A stretch of 35,419 nt of DNA from Oscillibacter sp. CAG:241 (GTDB taxonomy: Bacteria > Bacillota > Clostridia > Oscillospirales > Oscillospiraceae). Below, piece by piece: positions 16,784 through 25,100 of the stretch; within the stretch, counting starts at the first letter, position 1, and the number at the start of each line of letters is the position of its first letter. The position numbers and the translations under genes are program-made. The DNA is taken from positions 13,008 through 48,426 of the forward strand of contig FR884084.1 of assembly GCA_000435975.1 (NCBI GenBank), given 5' to 3'. The notes under the pieces are model-generated. The model had not been told where the DNA came from and did not search any database. It was given only the letters and a program-made list of their open reading frames with translations.

Positions 16784-19372
16784 ATGGCAACCTTCACCGT
16801 CAACGGGCAAAGCGTCACCGTGGAAAAGAATCAGAAGCTCATCCGCTACCTGCGGGATACCCTGCATCTGACCTCCGTGAAGGACGGGTGCAGCGAGGGT
16901 GCCTGCGGCACCTGCCACGTTCTCATCGACGGCAAACCCACCAAGGCCTGCATCCCCCAGACCGACAAGCTGGAGGGCAAGACCATCCTCACGGTGGAGG
17001 GCCTTTCCGACTGGGAAAAGCAGGTATATACCTTCGCCTTCGGCGAGGCGGGCGCCGTCCAGTGCGGCTTCTGCATCCCCGGCATGATCATCTCCGCCAA
17101 GGCCCTGCTGGACGGAAATCCCGATCCCACCCGTGAGGAGGCTGCCTTCGCCATCCGCAACAACATCTGCCGCTGCACCGGCTATGTGAAGATCATTGAC
17201 GGTATCCTGCTGGCCGGTAAGATCCTCCGGGAGGGGAAGCTGCCGGCGGCCTCTGCCGACGACTGGAAAATGGGCAGCCGCGTCCACCGGCTGGACGTGG
17301 AGGAAAAGGTCCTGGGCTATGGCCAGTATCCGGATGATGTGTATGTGGACGGGATGTGCTACGGCGGCGCAGTGCGCAGCCAGTACGCCCGGGCCCGGGT
17401 CCTGTCCATCGACACCCGCCAGGCGGAGGCCCTGCCCGGTGTGGTGTGCGTTCTGACCCAGAAGGATATCCCTGGCAAGATCAATGTGGGCCACCTGAAG
17501 AAGGACCAGCCCACCATGATCGGCGTGGGCGAGATCACACACTATCTGGGTGACGCCGTGGCTCTGGTGTGCGCCCGGGACCAGGAGACGCTGGAGGCCG
17601 CCAAAAAGCTGGTGAAGGTAGAGTATGAAGTGCTCCCCGCCGTCCACAACCCGGCGGAGGCCGCTGCACCGGACGCACCCCTGGTGTTTGAGGAGGACGA
17701 GAACAACGTTCAGGCATACAAGCACGTCTCCCGGGGAGACGCGGAGGGCGCCATCCGGCATTCCAAATTTGTGCTGACCCGGCACTTCCATACCCCCTGG
17801 ACAGAGCACGCCTTTCTGGAGCCGGAGTGCTGCGTGGCCCTGCCCCTGCCCAATGGCGGCGTCCGCCTGCTGACCTCGGACCAGAGCTCCCATACCACCA
17901 TGCACGAGTGCGCCGCCATGCTGGGGGTGGACTATGACCACTGCCAGGTCCAGAACATGCTGGTGGGCGGCGGCTTCGGCGGCAAGGAGGATATGTCCGT
18001 TCAGCACCATGCCGCCCTGCTGGCGTATGTGGCCCGTGTGCCGGTGAAGGTAAAGCTCTCCCGCCAGGAGTCCATCCTGGTCCACCCCAAGCGCCACAGC
18101 TTCGACATGGACTTCACCATGGGCTGCGACGAAAACGGCATCATCCAGGGCGTCAAGGCCAGCGTGGTGTCCGACACCGGCGCCTTTGCCTCTCTGGGCG
18201 GACCGGTGCTGGAGCGGGCCTGCACCCATGCGGCGGGGCCCTATGCCTATGAAAACTTCGAGATCGAGGGCCGCGCGTATTACACCAACAATCCTCCCGC
18301 CGGGGCCTTCCGAGGCTTTGGCGTGACCCAGACCTGCTTCTGCACGGAGACGCTGCTCAACGAGATGGCGGATCTGGTGGGCATCAGCCCCTGGGAGATC
18401 CGTTATCGCAACGCCATCCGCCCCGGCGGCGTTTTGCCCAACGGCCAGATCGTGGATGAGTCCACGGGCCTGGTGGAGACGCTGGAGGCCATCAAGCCCG
18501 CCTATGACGAGGCCGTTCGCAGCGGCGACCCGGTGGGCATCGCCTGCGCTATGAAAAACGCCGGCGTGGGCGTGGGCATCCCCGATTGGGGCCGCTGCAA
18601 GCTCATCGTCGAGGACGATGGCAAGGTGCATATTTACTCCGGCGCGTCCTGCATCGGCCAGGGACTGGGCACCGTGCTGGTGCAGGTAGTGGTCACCAAC
18701 ACCGGCCTCCACCGGGACGACATCGTCTATGAGCGCAGCAACACCTGGATCGCCCCGGATTCCGGCGACACCTCCGGCTCCCGCCAGACCCTGGTCACCG
18801 GCGAGGCCACCCGCCGGGCCTGTGAAAAGCTCTGCGCCGCGCTGGAGGGCAAGACCCTCCGGGACCTGGCCGGACAGGAGTTTTACGGTGAGTATCTGGC
18901 CAAGACAGACCCCCTGGGGGCCGATGTTCCCAACCCCGTCAGCCATGTGGCCTACGGCTACGCCACCCAGATGTGTATCCTGGACCGGGAGACCGGCCGC
19001 ATCAAGAAGCTGGTGGCCGCTCACGACGTGGGCAAGGCCGTGAACCCTCTCAGCTGCGAGGGGCAGATCGAGGGCGGCGTGGTCATGAGCATGGGCTATG
19101 CGCTGACAGAGCAGTATCCCATTGACGACACCTGCAAGCCCACTGCCAGATATGGCACCCTGGGCCTGTTCCGGGCCAATCAGATCCCGCCGGAAATCCA
19201 GGCCATCGTGGTGGAAAAGCCCGGCCTGAAGGTAGCAGGCGGCGCCATCGGCATCGGCGAGATCACCTCCATCCCCACGGCCCCCGCCATTGCCGACGCC
19301 TATTACCGGCTGGATGGCCAGCGCCGGCTGACCCTGCCGCTGGAAAACACCCCTTACGCCCGTAAAAAGTAA
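16784..19372 (+). CDS. Xanthine dehydrogenase-type molybdenum hydroxylase, fused 2Fe-2S and molybdopterin subunits (selenium-dependent type)
   Basis: The 862-aa chain joins a two-cluster [2Fe-2S] subunit to a molybdopterin subunit. The N-terminal cluster uses Cys36, 41, 44 and 56 (CSEGACGTC). The second uses Cys94, 97, 129 and 131 (QCGFCIPGM, CRCTGY). The molybdenum domain has GGGFGGKED (395-403), GAFRGFG (507-513), a GQG loop (625-627) and the catalytic Glu826 in GGAIGIGEI. This fusion and length match the selenium-dependent xanthine dehydrogenase family (TIGR03311). No FAD subunit is encoded in the window, so the electron acceptor is unknown. The ATG at 16784 has AAAGGAG upstream. The nearby adenine deaminase, a MocA-like protein and YqeC support a purine role with a matured Mo/Se site. 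Confidence 0.88.
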   Translation: MATFTVNGQSVTVEKNQKLIRYLRDTLHLTSVKDGCSEGACGTCHVLIDGKPTKACIPQTDKLEGKTILTVEGLSDWEKQVYTFAFGEAGAVQCGFCIPGMIISAKALLDGNPDPTREEAAFAIRNNICRCTGYVKIIDGILLAGKILREGKLPAASADDWKMGSRVHRLDVEEKVLGYGQYPDDVYVDGMCYGGAVRSQYARARVLSIDTRQAEALPGVVCVLTQKDIPGKINVGHLKKDQPTMIGVGEITHYLGDAVALVCARDQETLEAAKKLVKVEYEVLPAVHNPAEAAAPDAPLVFEEDENNVQAYKHVSRGDAEGAIRHSKFVLTRHFHTPWTEHAFLEPECCVALPLPNGGVRLLTSDQSSHTTMHECAAMLGVDYDHCQVQNMLVGGGFGGKEDMSVQHHAALLAYVARVPVKVKLSRQESILVHPKRHSFDMDFTMGCDENGIIQGVKASVVSDTGAFASLGGPVLERACTHAAGPYAYENFEIEGRAYYTNNPPAGAFRGFGVTQTCFCTETLLNEMADLVGISPWEIRYRNAIRPGGVLPNGQIVDESTGLVETLEAIKPAYDEAVRSGDPVGIACAMKNAGVGVGIPDWGRCKLIVEDDGKVHIYSGASCIGQGLGTVLVQVVVTNTGLHRDDIVYERSNTWIAPDSGDTSGSRQTLVTGEATRRACEKLCAALEGKTLRDLAGQEFYGEYLAKTDPLGADVPNPVSHVAYGYATQMCILDRETGRIKKLVAAHDVGKAVNPLSCEGQIEGGVVMSMGYALTEQYPIDDTCKPTARYGTLGLFRANQIPPEIQAIVVEKPGLKVAGGAIGIGEITSIPTAPAIADAYYRLDGQRRLTLPLENTPYARKK

Positions 19373-19381
19373 GCAAATAGA

Positions 19382-19434
19382 AAATTCCCCACCTGTCTGA
19401 CAGTACATCGTACTGCCTGGCAGGTGGGGAATTT
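19382..19434. terminator. Bidirectional terminator between the xanthine dehydrogenase and hydrogenase genes
   Basis: Arms AAATTCCCCACCTG (19382-19395) and CAGGTGGGGAATTT (19421-19434) enclose an inner CAGTAC/GTACTG stem. The flanking genes converge. Confidence 0.88.
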
Positions 19435-19437
19435 CAA

Positions 19438-20982
19438 TCAGTGCCGGGCCACGGGGTCCCAGCTCTGCTCATCCTCACAGATTATATCCAGATACTCGGT
19501 ATAGTCGGAATCGGCAGGGTTGCTCTTGGGTGCCTTTGCCTTGTACTGCTCCAGCAAACGGCGGGATTTCTCCGGCGGCTGGACGGTGCCGGCGCCGGCG
19601 ATGCAGCCGCCGGGGCAGGCCATACCCTCCAGCAGATAGCCGTTGTACTTCCCGGTGCGGGCCATGCGCAGCATCTGGCGGCACTCCCGCAGGCCCTCGG
19701 CATACACGGTCTTTACCTGGCGGCCGGGCTCCAGCTTTTCAATGACCTCCTCCACCGCCTTGGCCACGCCGCCGCTGGCGGCAAAGCCCACGCCGGGAGC
19801 GGAGGCGGCATACTGGGCCTCCTGGTCGGGGATCTGGGAAAAGTCGATGCTCTTGGCCTCGAACATGCCCCGCAGCTCTTCAAAGGTCAGCACAAAATCC
19901 ACATCGCTGCGGACGCTGCGGCGGCTGGCCTCCAGCTTCTTTGCGGCGCAGGGGCCGATGAAGGCGATCTTGCAGCCGGGATTGCGGCGCTTCTGGAGCC
20001 GGGCCGTCAGCACCATGGGGGTCATGGTCATGGAGATATACGGCGCAAAGCCCGGAAATTCCTTCTTTGCCATAACAGACCAGGCCGGGCAGCAGGATGT
20101 GGCCATAAAGGGCTGCTTTTCCGGCACCACCCGCAGGAACTCCTCGGCCTCCTCAATGGCGCACAGGTCCGCACCCACAGCCACCTCCTCCAGGCCGGCG
20201 AAGCCCAGCTGCTTCATGGCAGCCTTGATCTGGCCGGGGGTGACCTTCTCGCCGAACTGGCCCCAGAAGGCCGGGGCAATGATGGCAATGACCTTGTCGC
20301 CGCCGCGGATGGCGTGGATCAGCTGGAACAGCTGTCCCTTGTCCACAATGGCGCCGAAGGGGCAGTTCACCAGGCACATACCGCAGTTGACGCACTTGTC
20401 ATAGTTGATCTGGGCCCGGCCGTGCTCATCCTTGCCGATGGCGTCCATGCCGCAGGCCTCCTGGCAGGGGCGGAAGAATTTGATGATGGCCTGATAGGAG
20501 CAGGCCGCCTTGCACTTGCCGCACTTGATGCACTTGGTCTGGTCGATGTGGGCCTGGCCGTGCTCAAAATAGATGGCCCCCTTGGGACAGGCGTGGGAGC
20601 AGTGACGGGCCAAGCACCCCTGGCAGGCGTTGGTGACCTCGTAATGAGTGTCGGGACAGGCGTGGCAGGCATACTTGATGATATTGATCAGTGGGGGATC
20701 GTAATACTTCTCGGCAATGGCGCTCTCCTCCACACCGTCAGACAGCAGCGTGTGTTCGGACACATCCCGCAGAGGAAGTCCCATGGCCAGACGAATGCGC
20801 TCGCCAACAATGGCCCGCTCCAGAAAGATGGACTCGCGGACGGTGCCTACCTCGCCGGGCATCAGCTCATAGGGCAGCTTCTCCAGCCGGGTATAATAGT
20901 CCCCGCCCTCGTATGCCAGCTTCGCCACCTCGGCGAACACCTTCTTGCGCATGTCGGTGATGGTGCACTGTAAATTTCTCAT
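19438..20982 (-). CDS. Monomeric [FeFe] hydrogenase, group B-like
   Basis: This 514-aa enzyme interconverts protons and H2, probably with ferredoxin. Fe-S ligands fill the N-terminal half: CQGC...C...C (120-132), CIKCGKC...C (151-161), CQEAC (173-177) and CVNCGMC...C (197-207). The H-cluster ligands are in TSCCPAW (Cys297, Cys298), IGPCAAKK (Cys345) and EGMACPGGC (Cys456, Cys460). GPCAAKK in place of MPCTAKK, and the absence of an N-terminal [2Fe-2S] domain, point to group B rather than the group A CpI type. The ATG at 20982 (MRNLQCTITD) is preferred to the frame from 21042. It is monocistronic with its own promoter. Confidence 0.9.
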   Translation of the reverse strand: MRNLQCTITDMRKKVFAEVAKLAYEGGDYYTRLEKLPYELMPGEVGTVRESIFLERAIVGERIRLAMGLPLRDVSEHTLLSDGVEESAIAEKYYDPPLINIIKYACHACPDTHYEVTNACQGCLARHCSHACPKGAIYFEHGQAHIDQTKCIKCGKCKAACSYQAIIKFFRPCQEACGMDAIGKDEHGRAQINYDKCVNCGMCLVNCPFGAIVDKGQLFQLIHAIRGGDKVIAIIAPAFWGQFGEKVTPGQIKAAMKQLGFAGLEEVAVGADLCAIEEAEEFLRVVPEKQPFMATSCCPAWSVMAKKEFPGFAPYISMTMTPMVLTARLQKRRNPGCKIAFIGPCAAKKLEASRRSVRSDVDFVLTFEELRGMFEAKSIDFSQIPDQEAQYAASAPGVGFAASGGVAKAVEEVIEKLEPGRQVKTVYAEGLRECRQMLRMARTGKYNGYLLEGMACPGGCIAGAGTVQPPEKSRRLLEQYKAKAPKSNPADSDYTEYLDIICEDEQSWDPVARH

Positions 20983-21060
20983 GTCTTTTGTTCCCTTTAT
21001 CCTCGTTAAAAAATCCGTTAAGAGCCATTGACATACAGGCAACGGTCTTTTCTCGGACTT

Positions 21061-21089
21061 ATTATAATAAAAAGTGAAAAAAAAGACAA
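21061..21089 (-). promoter_or_regulatory. Promoter for the group B-like hydrogenase gene
   Basis: On the minus strand TTGTCT (21084-21089) and a perfect TATAAT (21061-21066) are 17 bp apart, about 78 bp before the start. The surroundings are strongly A/T rich. Confidence 0.75.
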
Positions 21090-21146
21090 TAGGTGTGAGG
21101 CAAATTTTTCTCGCACACTGAAAATTTATTATCGGCAGGTCTGAAA

Positions 21147-21187
21147 AAAGGGACCCGCAGCAGATTGCTCTGCTGCGAGTCCCTTTC
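21147..21187 (-). terminator. Terminator after hsp20
   Basis: AAAGGGACcCGCAGCAG and its partner CTGCTGCGaGTCCCTTT form a stem of about 16 bp with one mismatch and a short loop. On the minus strand it runs into TTTTTTC. It lies 40 bp past the hsp20 stop. Confidence 0.85.
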
Positions 21188-21227
21188 GTCTATATGCCCG
21201 CCCGGCACGTTACCGGGCGGCAGAGGG

Positions 21228-21674
21228 TCACTGAATCTGGATGGTGGAGTTCTGGGGCAGCTGCTTGTGCTCCTTCTTGGGGATGGACAGCTGCAGAATG
21301 CCGTTTTCAAACTTGGCGGCCACCTCGCCGGCCTCCACGTCCTCGCCTACATAGAAGCTGCGGCTGCAAGCACCGGCATAGCGCTCCTGGCGAATATACT
21401 TGCCCTTCTTGTCGCTCTCGTCCTTGTCCAGGCCCTTGGACGCCTGGATGGTCAGATAGCCGTTCTTCAGCTCCACATTGACCTCATCCTTCTTGAAGCC
21501 GGGCAGATCGATATCCAGCTCGTAGCTGTCCGCGGTCTCCCGCACATCGGTCTTCATCAGGTTCTTGCTGTGCTTGCCGTACAGCGGGTCGTGACGCTGG
21601 GGCATTACCATCATACCGAAGGGATCAGTAAAGAAATCATCAAACAGGTTCTCACCAAAAATGCTAGGCAACAT
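21228..21674 (-). CDS. Small heat-shock protein, Hsp20/alpha-crystallin family
   Basis: Hsp20 proteins form oligomers that hold unfolding proteins for later refolding. The 148-aa protein has a Phe-rich N-terminus (IFGENLFDDFFTDPFG), an alpha-crystallin domain (about 40-138) with DIDLPGFKKDEVNVELKNG and the hallmark FENGILQLSIPK, and a short C-terminal extension ending NSTIQIQ, where IQI is the usual I-x-I anchor. It is alone between terminators. A CIRCE-like operator and a promoter with its -35 inside that operator lie upstream, so HrcA control is likely. Confidence 0.96.
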   Translation of the reverse strand: MLPSIFGENLFDDFFTDPFGMMVMPQRHDPLYGKHSKNLMKTDVRETADSYELDIDLPGFKKDEVNVELKNGYLTIQASKGLDKDESDKKGKYIRQERYAGACSRSFYVGEDVEAGEVAAKFENGILQLSIPKKEHKQLPQNSTIQIQ

Positions 21675-21802
21675 AAGTCATACCTCCATTCAATTTCCGG
21701 GCGGCCTACGGGCCGCACCGCCGAACTTTTGTTACCGTACATACAACGTTCTTTGTGTCTCCCCGGAGGACCTCTCACGGCCCTCTCTCAAGGAACAACT
21801 AT

Positions 21803-21844
21803 ATCATAGCACGCTTTTTAGCACTGTCAATAGGAGAGTGCTAA
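21803..21844 (-). promoter_or_regulatory. CIRCE operator overlapping the hsp20 promoter
   Basis: TTAGCACTG-N9-GAGTGCTAA at 21818-21844 matches CIRCE (TTAGCACTC-N9-GAGTGCTAA) at 17 of 18 arm positions. On the minus strand, TTGACA (21825-21830) lies across the operator arm and spacer, and TATGAT (21803-21808) follows 16 bp on. Bound HrcA would block the promoter directly. Confidence 0.92.
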
Positions 21845-21883
21845 TGTTCACAAAGTATGTAATGTTTGTTCACAAAATATACG

Positions 21884-21918
21884 ATTTCTGCCCCGCCCAA
21901 GTCGGACGGGGCAGAAAT
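21884..21918 (-). terminator. Terminator after the MocA-like gene
   Basis: ATTTCTGCCCCG (21884-21895) and CGGGGCAGAAAT (21907-21918) are exact arms with an 11-nt loop. The stem touches the stop codon of the gene, and TATATTTT follows on the minus strand. Confidence 0.8.
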
Positions 21919-22499
21919 TATACGGTTTTCTCCCCGGTGAGTACCTCCAGGGCCTGGGGTGTGTCCACGTCCGTCAGCTCCCGGGGGGAAGCCTCCACCA
22001 GCAGCAGCCGCTCCTCATGCCGCCGGATCACAGCGCTGCCGCCGTGGTCCCCCTCCAGAGCCAGCAGCTCCGGAAACAGGCTGGCCGGGAACAGGCAGGG
22101 GTTCCCCCGGACGCCGTCGTGGCCCAGGGCCACCAGTCGGTCCGGATGGCTGCGGTAGACCTCTACCAACTGCTCCACACTGTCCCGCCGCAGCAGCGGT
22201 TGATCCGACACCTGAAACAGCACCGCATCCATGTCCTGCATATGCGCCATACCCAGAGCGATGGTATGGCTGAGTCCCAGGTCGGGCCGGGAATTCTCCA
22301 CCGGCAGAAAGCCCATCTCCCGGGCCAGCTCCATGCCTTGGGGGTACTGGGTCACCACCGCCACCCGGGCAAAGCACGACGCGGGCACAGCCTCCAGGGC
22401 ACGGCGCAGCAGGGTCTTTCCCTCCACCCGGGCGTCCAGCTTGTTGCTGCCGAAGCGGCGGGCATTTCCCGCCGCCATGACAATGCAGCCAATTTTCAT
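21918..22499 (-). CDS. MocA-like nucleotidyltransferase (molybdenum cofactor cytidylyl/guanylyltransferase family)
   Basis: MocA and MobA attach CMP or GMP to molybdopterin; MocA-type proteins serve xanthine dehydrogenase-like enzymes. The 193-aa Rossmann-like protein starts MKIGCIVMAAGNARRFGSNK, the NTP-binding LAAGxSxRxGxxK signature in slightly changed form. It continues with FQVSDQPLLRRDS (metal-binding Asp), GNPCLFPASLF, GDHGGSAVI and DVDTPQAL. The pairing with a molybdenum hydroxylase gene 2.5 kb away and yqeC 3 kb away supports a role in that cofactor. The exact nucleotide is not clear from sequence. It has a consensus promoter and a leader of about 90 nt. Confidence 0.82.
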   Translation of the reverse strand: MKIGCIVMAAGNARRFGSNKLDARVEGKTLLRRALEAVPASCFARVAVVTQYPQGMELAREMGFLPVENSRPDLGLSHTIALGMAHMQDMDAVLFQVSDQPLLRRDSVEQLVEVYRSHPDRLVALGHDGVRGNPCLFPASLFPELLALEGDHGGSAVIRRHEERLLLVEASPRELTDVDTPQALEVLTGEKTV

Positions 22500-22596
22500 A
22501 GGATCACATCCGTTCCTTCTTGTTATTTGCTCCTATCTATTTTCACCGACGCGCCGCCGGGCCATACGCCCCCGCGCCGGTATATGCTCCACCCGC

Positions 22597-22626
22597 ATTA
22601 TAAGCAGCGCCTGTGCCCCCTGTCAA
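22597..22626 (-). promoter_or_regulatory. Promoter for the MocA-like gene
   Basis: On the minus strand perfect TTGACA (22621-22626) and TATAAT (22597-22602) boxes are 18 bp apart, about 98 bp before the start codon. Confidence 0.75.
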
Positions 22627-22724
22627 GCCATCCCGGGGACATAGGCCCCGTGAGCCCCGCGATAGGAAATGCACTGTCATTGGGGCGCGGCATAAGAATC
22701 TTTTTCCGTAAACCGAATTTACTC

Positions 22725-22753
22725 TTTTCAAGTGTGAATTCCTGTGATATAAT
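22725..22753 (+). promoter_or_regulatory. Promoter for tsaE-tsaB-upp
   Basis: TTTTCA (22725-22730) and TATAAT (22748-22753) are 17 bp apart, about 30 bp before the tsaE start. The -35 is weak. Confidence 0.6.
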
Positions 22754-22781
22754 CAGTTGATTTAAGGAAGGGAGGTCCCTT

Positions 22782-23210
22782 ATGGAATATATCACCCACA
22801 GTCCGGCCGAGACCGAGGAACTGGGCTGCCGCCTGGGGCGGACCCTGCGGCCCGGCACAGTGGTGGCGTATTTCGGCGGCCTGGGCATGGGCAAGACCGC
22901 CTTTACCCGGGGGCTTGCCCAGGGGCTGGGCTGCCGGGGCCGGGTCACCAGTCCTACCTTTACCATTGTCAACGAGTATGACGGCCCCACTCCCCTGTTC
23001 CACTTCGACATGTACCGCCTGCCCGACGCCGATGCTCTGTTTGACATCGGCTGGGAGGATTATCTGGACCGGGGCGGCGTGTGCGCTGTGGAGTGGAGTG
23101 AAAACGTCCGGGACGCTCTGCCGCCGGACGCCGTCACTGTCACCATTGCCCGCTGTCCGGAAAATGACGGCTGGCGGACCATCACCATTGAAGGAGGGGA
23201 AGCACTGTGA
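22782..23210 (+). CDS. tsaE: tRNA threonylcarbamoyladenosine biosynthesis ATPase TsaE
   Basis: TsaE is the small ATPase that works with TsaB and TsaD to install the t6A37 modification on ANN-decoding tRNAs. The 142-aa length is normal. The Walker A is GGLGMGKT (32-39); SPTFTIVNEY (57-66), HFDMYRL (74-80) and the AVEWSENV segment are family signatures. GGAGG precedes the ATG. The stop overlaps the tsaB start by three bases, so the pair is translationally coupled, as in many Firmicutes. Confidence 0.97.
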   Translation: MEYITHSPAETEELGCRLGRTLRPGTVVAYFGGLGMGKTAFTRGLAQGLGCRGRVTSPTFTIVNEYDGPTPLFHFDMYRLPDADALFDIGWEDYLDRGGVCAVEWSENVRDALPPDAVTVTIARCPENDGWRTITIEGGEAL

Positions 23211-23923
23211 AGATCTTAGCCATCGAAACCTCCGCCAAAAGCGTGTCCGCTGCCGTGGTGGAGGGCGGCGTTCCCCTGGCCAGTGCCTATCAGAACCGGG
23301 GCCTGACCCACAGCCGCACTCTGATGCCCCTGCTGGATGGCATGCTGTCTGCCGCCGGGCTGAAAGCGGAGGACATGGACCTGCTGGCCGTGGCCAACGG
23401 CCCGGGCAGCTTCACCGGGCTGCGCATTGGCGTATCGGCCCTGAAGGGGCTGGCCTGGGCCCTGGAAAAGCCCTGCTGCGGCGTGTCCACACTGGCCGCC
23501 ATGGCCCGGAATCTTGCTCACATGGAGGGGCTCATCGTCTGCGCCATGGACGCCCGGCGCGATCAGGTATATAACGCCCTGTTCCTGGCCCATGACGGAA
23601 TCCTGACCCGCCAGTGCCCGGACCGGGCCATCAGCCTTGCAGAGCTGTCGGAGGAGCTGAAAAATCGCCCGGAGCCAAAATTTATAGTTGGCGACGGGGC
23701 CAAGCTGTGCTATACTTATTTGTTGGAGCAGGATATCCCCTGCCGGATGGCCCCGCCCCAGCTGGTGATGCAGAACGCCGTGGGCGTGGCCCTGGCCGCG
23801 GAGGAAATGTCTGCCAACGGCCAGACCACCACCGCCCGGGACCTGGTGCCCGTATATCTGCGGCTGAGCCAGGCCGAGCGGGAGCGCCTGGCCCGTGGCC
23901 TGAAGATCACATTGGATCAATAA
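23207..23923 (+). CDS. tsaB: tRNA threonylcarbamoyladenosine biosynthesis protein TsaB
   Basis: TsaB is the inactive ASKHA-fold partner that scaffolds TsaD and TsaE. The 238-aa protein opens MKILAIETSAKSVSAAVVEGG and carries ANGPGSFTGLRIG (64-76), the family hallmark, then a CAMDARRDQVYNALF segment. The start codon is GTG at 23207, overlapping the tsaE stop. The rimI gene that often follows tsaB is absent; upp follows 24 bp on. Confidence 0.96.
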   Translation: MKILAIETSAKSVSAAVVEGGVPLASAYQNRGLTHSRTLMPLLDGMLSAAGLKAEDMDLLAVANGPGSFTGLRIGVSALKGLAWALEKPCCGVSTLAAMARNLAHMEGLIVCAMDARRDQVYNALFLAHDGILTRQCPDRAISLAELSEELKNRPEPKFIVGDGAKLCYTYLLEQDIPCRMAPPQLVMQNAVGVALAAEEMSANGQTTTARDLVPVYLRLSQAERERLARGLKITLDQ

Positions 23924-23947
23924 TTTTATATACAAAGGAGAAGCACC

Positions 23948-24583
23948 ATGTTTAGCGAAAAAGTCCACGTCATGAACCATCCCCTGGTGGCCCACAAGCT
24001 CACCATCCTCCGGGACAAGAACACCAGCGTCAAGGATTTCCGGGAGCTGGTGTCCGAGATCGGCATGCTCATCACCTATGAGGCCACCCGTGACCTGCCG
24101 CTGACCACCAAGGTGGTGGAAACCCCCCTGTGCAAGGCGGAGCTGCCCACTCTGGCCGGTAAGAAGTTCGCCGTGGTGCCTATCCTTCGGGCAGGTCTGG
24201 GTCTGGTGGACGGTGTGCTGCGCATGGTGCCCTCCGCCCGTGTGGGACATATCGGCATGTTCCGGGACGAGGAAACGCTGGAGCCCCACGTCTACTTCTG
24301 CAAGATGCCCAAGGACGTGGCTGACCGCGACATCATCATCGTGGATCCCATGCTGGCCACCGGCGGCTCCGCCGATGCTGCCATCACCGAGATGAAGAAG
24401 CGCGGCTGCCACAACATCAAGCTCATGGTGCTGGTGGCTGCCCCTGAGGGCATCGAGCACCTGCAGAAGGTCCATCCCGACGTGGACATCTACGCCGGTG
24501 CGGTGGACGATCATCTGAACGAGCACGGCTACATCGTTCCCGGCCTGGGCGACGCCGGCGACCGTATCTTCGGCACCAAGTAA
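23948..24583 (+). CDS. upp: Uracil phosphoribosyltransferase
   Basis: Upp makes UMP from uracil and PRPP in pyrimidine salvage. The 211-aa sequence has the PRPP loop [17 protein letters not shown] near residue 126, [13 protein letters not shown] near residue 76, and the C-terminal uracil-binding [25 protein letters not shown] precedes the ATG. It lies 24 bp after tsaB and is probably co-transcribed. An unusual long hairpin without a T-tract lies 50 bp downstream. Confidence 0.98.
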   Translation: MFSEKVHVMNHPLVAHKLTILRDKNTSVKDFRELVSEIGMLITYEATRDLPLTTKVVETPLCKAELPTLAGKKFAVVPILRAGLGLVDGVLRMVPSARVGHIGMFRDEETLEPHVYFCKMPKDVADRDIIIVDPMLATGGSADAAITEMKKRGCHNIKLMVLVAAPEGIEHLQKVHPDVDIYAGAVDDHLNEHGYIVPGLGDAGDRIFGTK

Positions 24584-24634
24584 CCGAGCGCCTTCGGCGT
24601 ATCTGAAGCGTCTGTTCTTCTCTGATAATCAATG

Positions 24635-24681
24635 GAAATGAGCGTGCATCCGTCCTCTTTACCCGGATGCACGCTCATTTC
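24635..24681. other. Long hairpin after upp
   Basis: Exact 18-bp arms (24635-24652 and 24664-24681) enclose an 11-nt loop. Neither side has a good T-run (TTTCACTGG on plus), so it is an atypical terminator or an RNA-stability element. A second small AAAGAC/GTCTTT hairpin follows at 24698-24716. Confidence 0.6.
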
Positions 24682-24791
24682 ACTGGCACGGGAGGCTAAA
24701 GACCCTCTCCGTCTTTGATTATATTCGATTTTCCTAAATTCGTCAAGTAAAGAAATTGAACAATTGCAAACCTCTGTTTTGGCAAGGCATC

Positions 24792-24820
24792 TTGACGCCT
24801 TGCCCATCGCGACGTATAAT
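24792..24820 (+). promoter_or_regulatory. Promoter for the DUF6472-type and yqeC genes
   Basis: TTGACG (24792-24797) and a perfect TATAAT (24815-24820) are 17 bp apart, 28 bp before the small gene. A second, weaker -10 (TACAAT, 25052-25057) lies just before yqeC. Confidence 0.75.
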
Positions 24821-24847
24821 CAGCCTGACAGAAAGGGGGCGAGGCCC

Positions 24848-25015
24848 ATGACCCAATGCGAAACCTGCTGCTTTTACAATTACGACGAGGAGTACGACGA
24901 ATACATCTGCGACGTGGACCTGGACGAGGACGAAATGGTCCGATTTCTGTCCGGGCGGGGTGACTGCCCCTATTGGCGGCCCGGCGATGAATATCGCACT
25001 GCCCGGCGTCAATAA
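24848..25015 (+). CDS. Small Cys-rich acidic protein, DUF6472-like
   Basis: A 55-aa protein with the pattern CETCCFYNYDEEYDEY-xC-x(18)-C: Cys4, 7, 8, 21 and 40, and a run of Asp/Glu between residues 13 and 30. This layout, with LDEDEM and RFLSG followed by CPYWRPGDEYR, matches a family of small proteins (DUF6472) common in Clostridia and without known function. The Cys spacing could hold a metal ion or an Fe-S cluster. The ATG at 24848 follows GGGGGCGAGG. It is the first gene after a clear promoter and 85 bp ahead of yqeC. Confidence 0.78.
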   Translation: MTQCETCCFYNYDEEYDEYICDVDLDEDEMVRFLSGRGDCPYWRPGDEYRTARRQ

Positions 25016-25100
25016 GCACAAATATGGGTGGATTTTTCCACCGCCCTATGGTACAATGGCCCCAACACCGCAAATGCGGTCAAGGGGGAGAATAGAGGAA

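Noticed and set aside
16739..19408. Antisense open frame of 889 codons opposite the xanthine dehydrogenase gene
   Set aside because: It is the shadow of a conserved gene with intact cofactor motifs. The same effect is seen opposite the hydrogenase and adenine deaminase genes.
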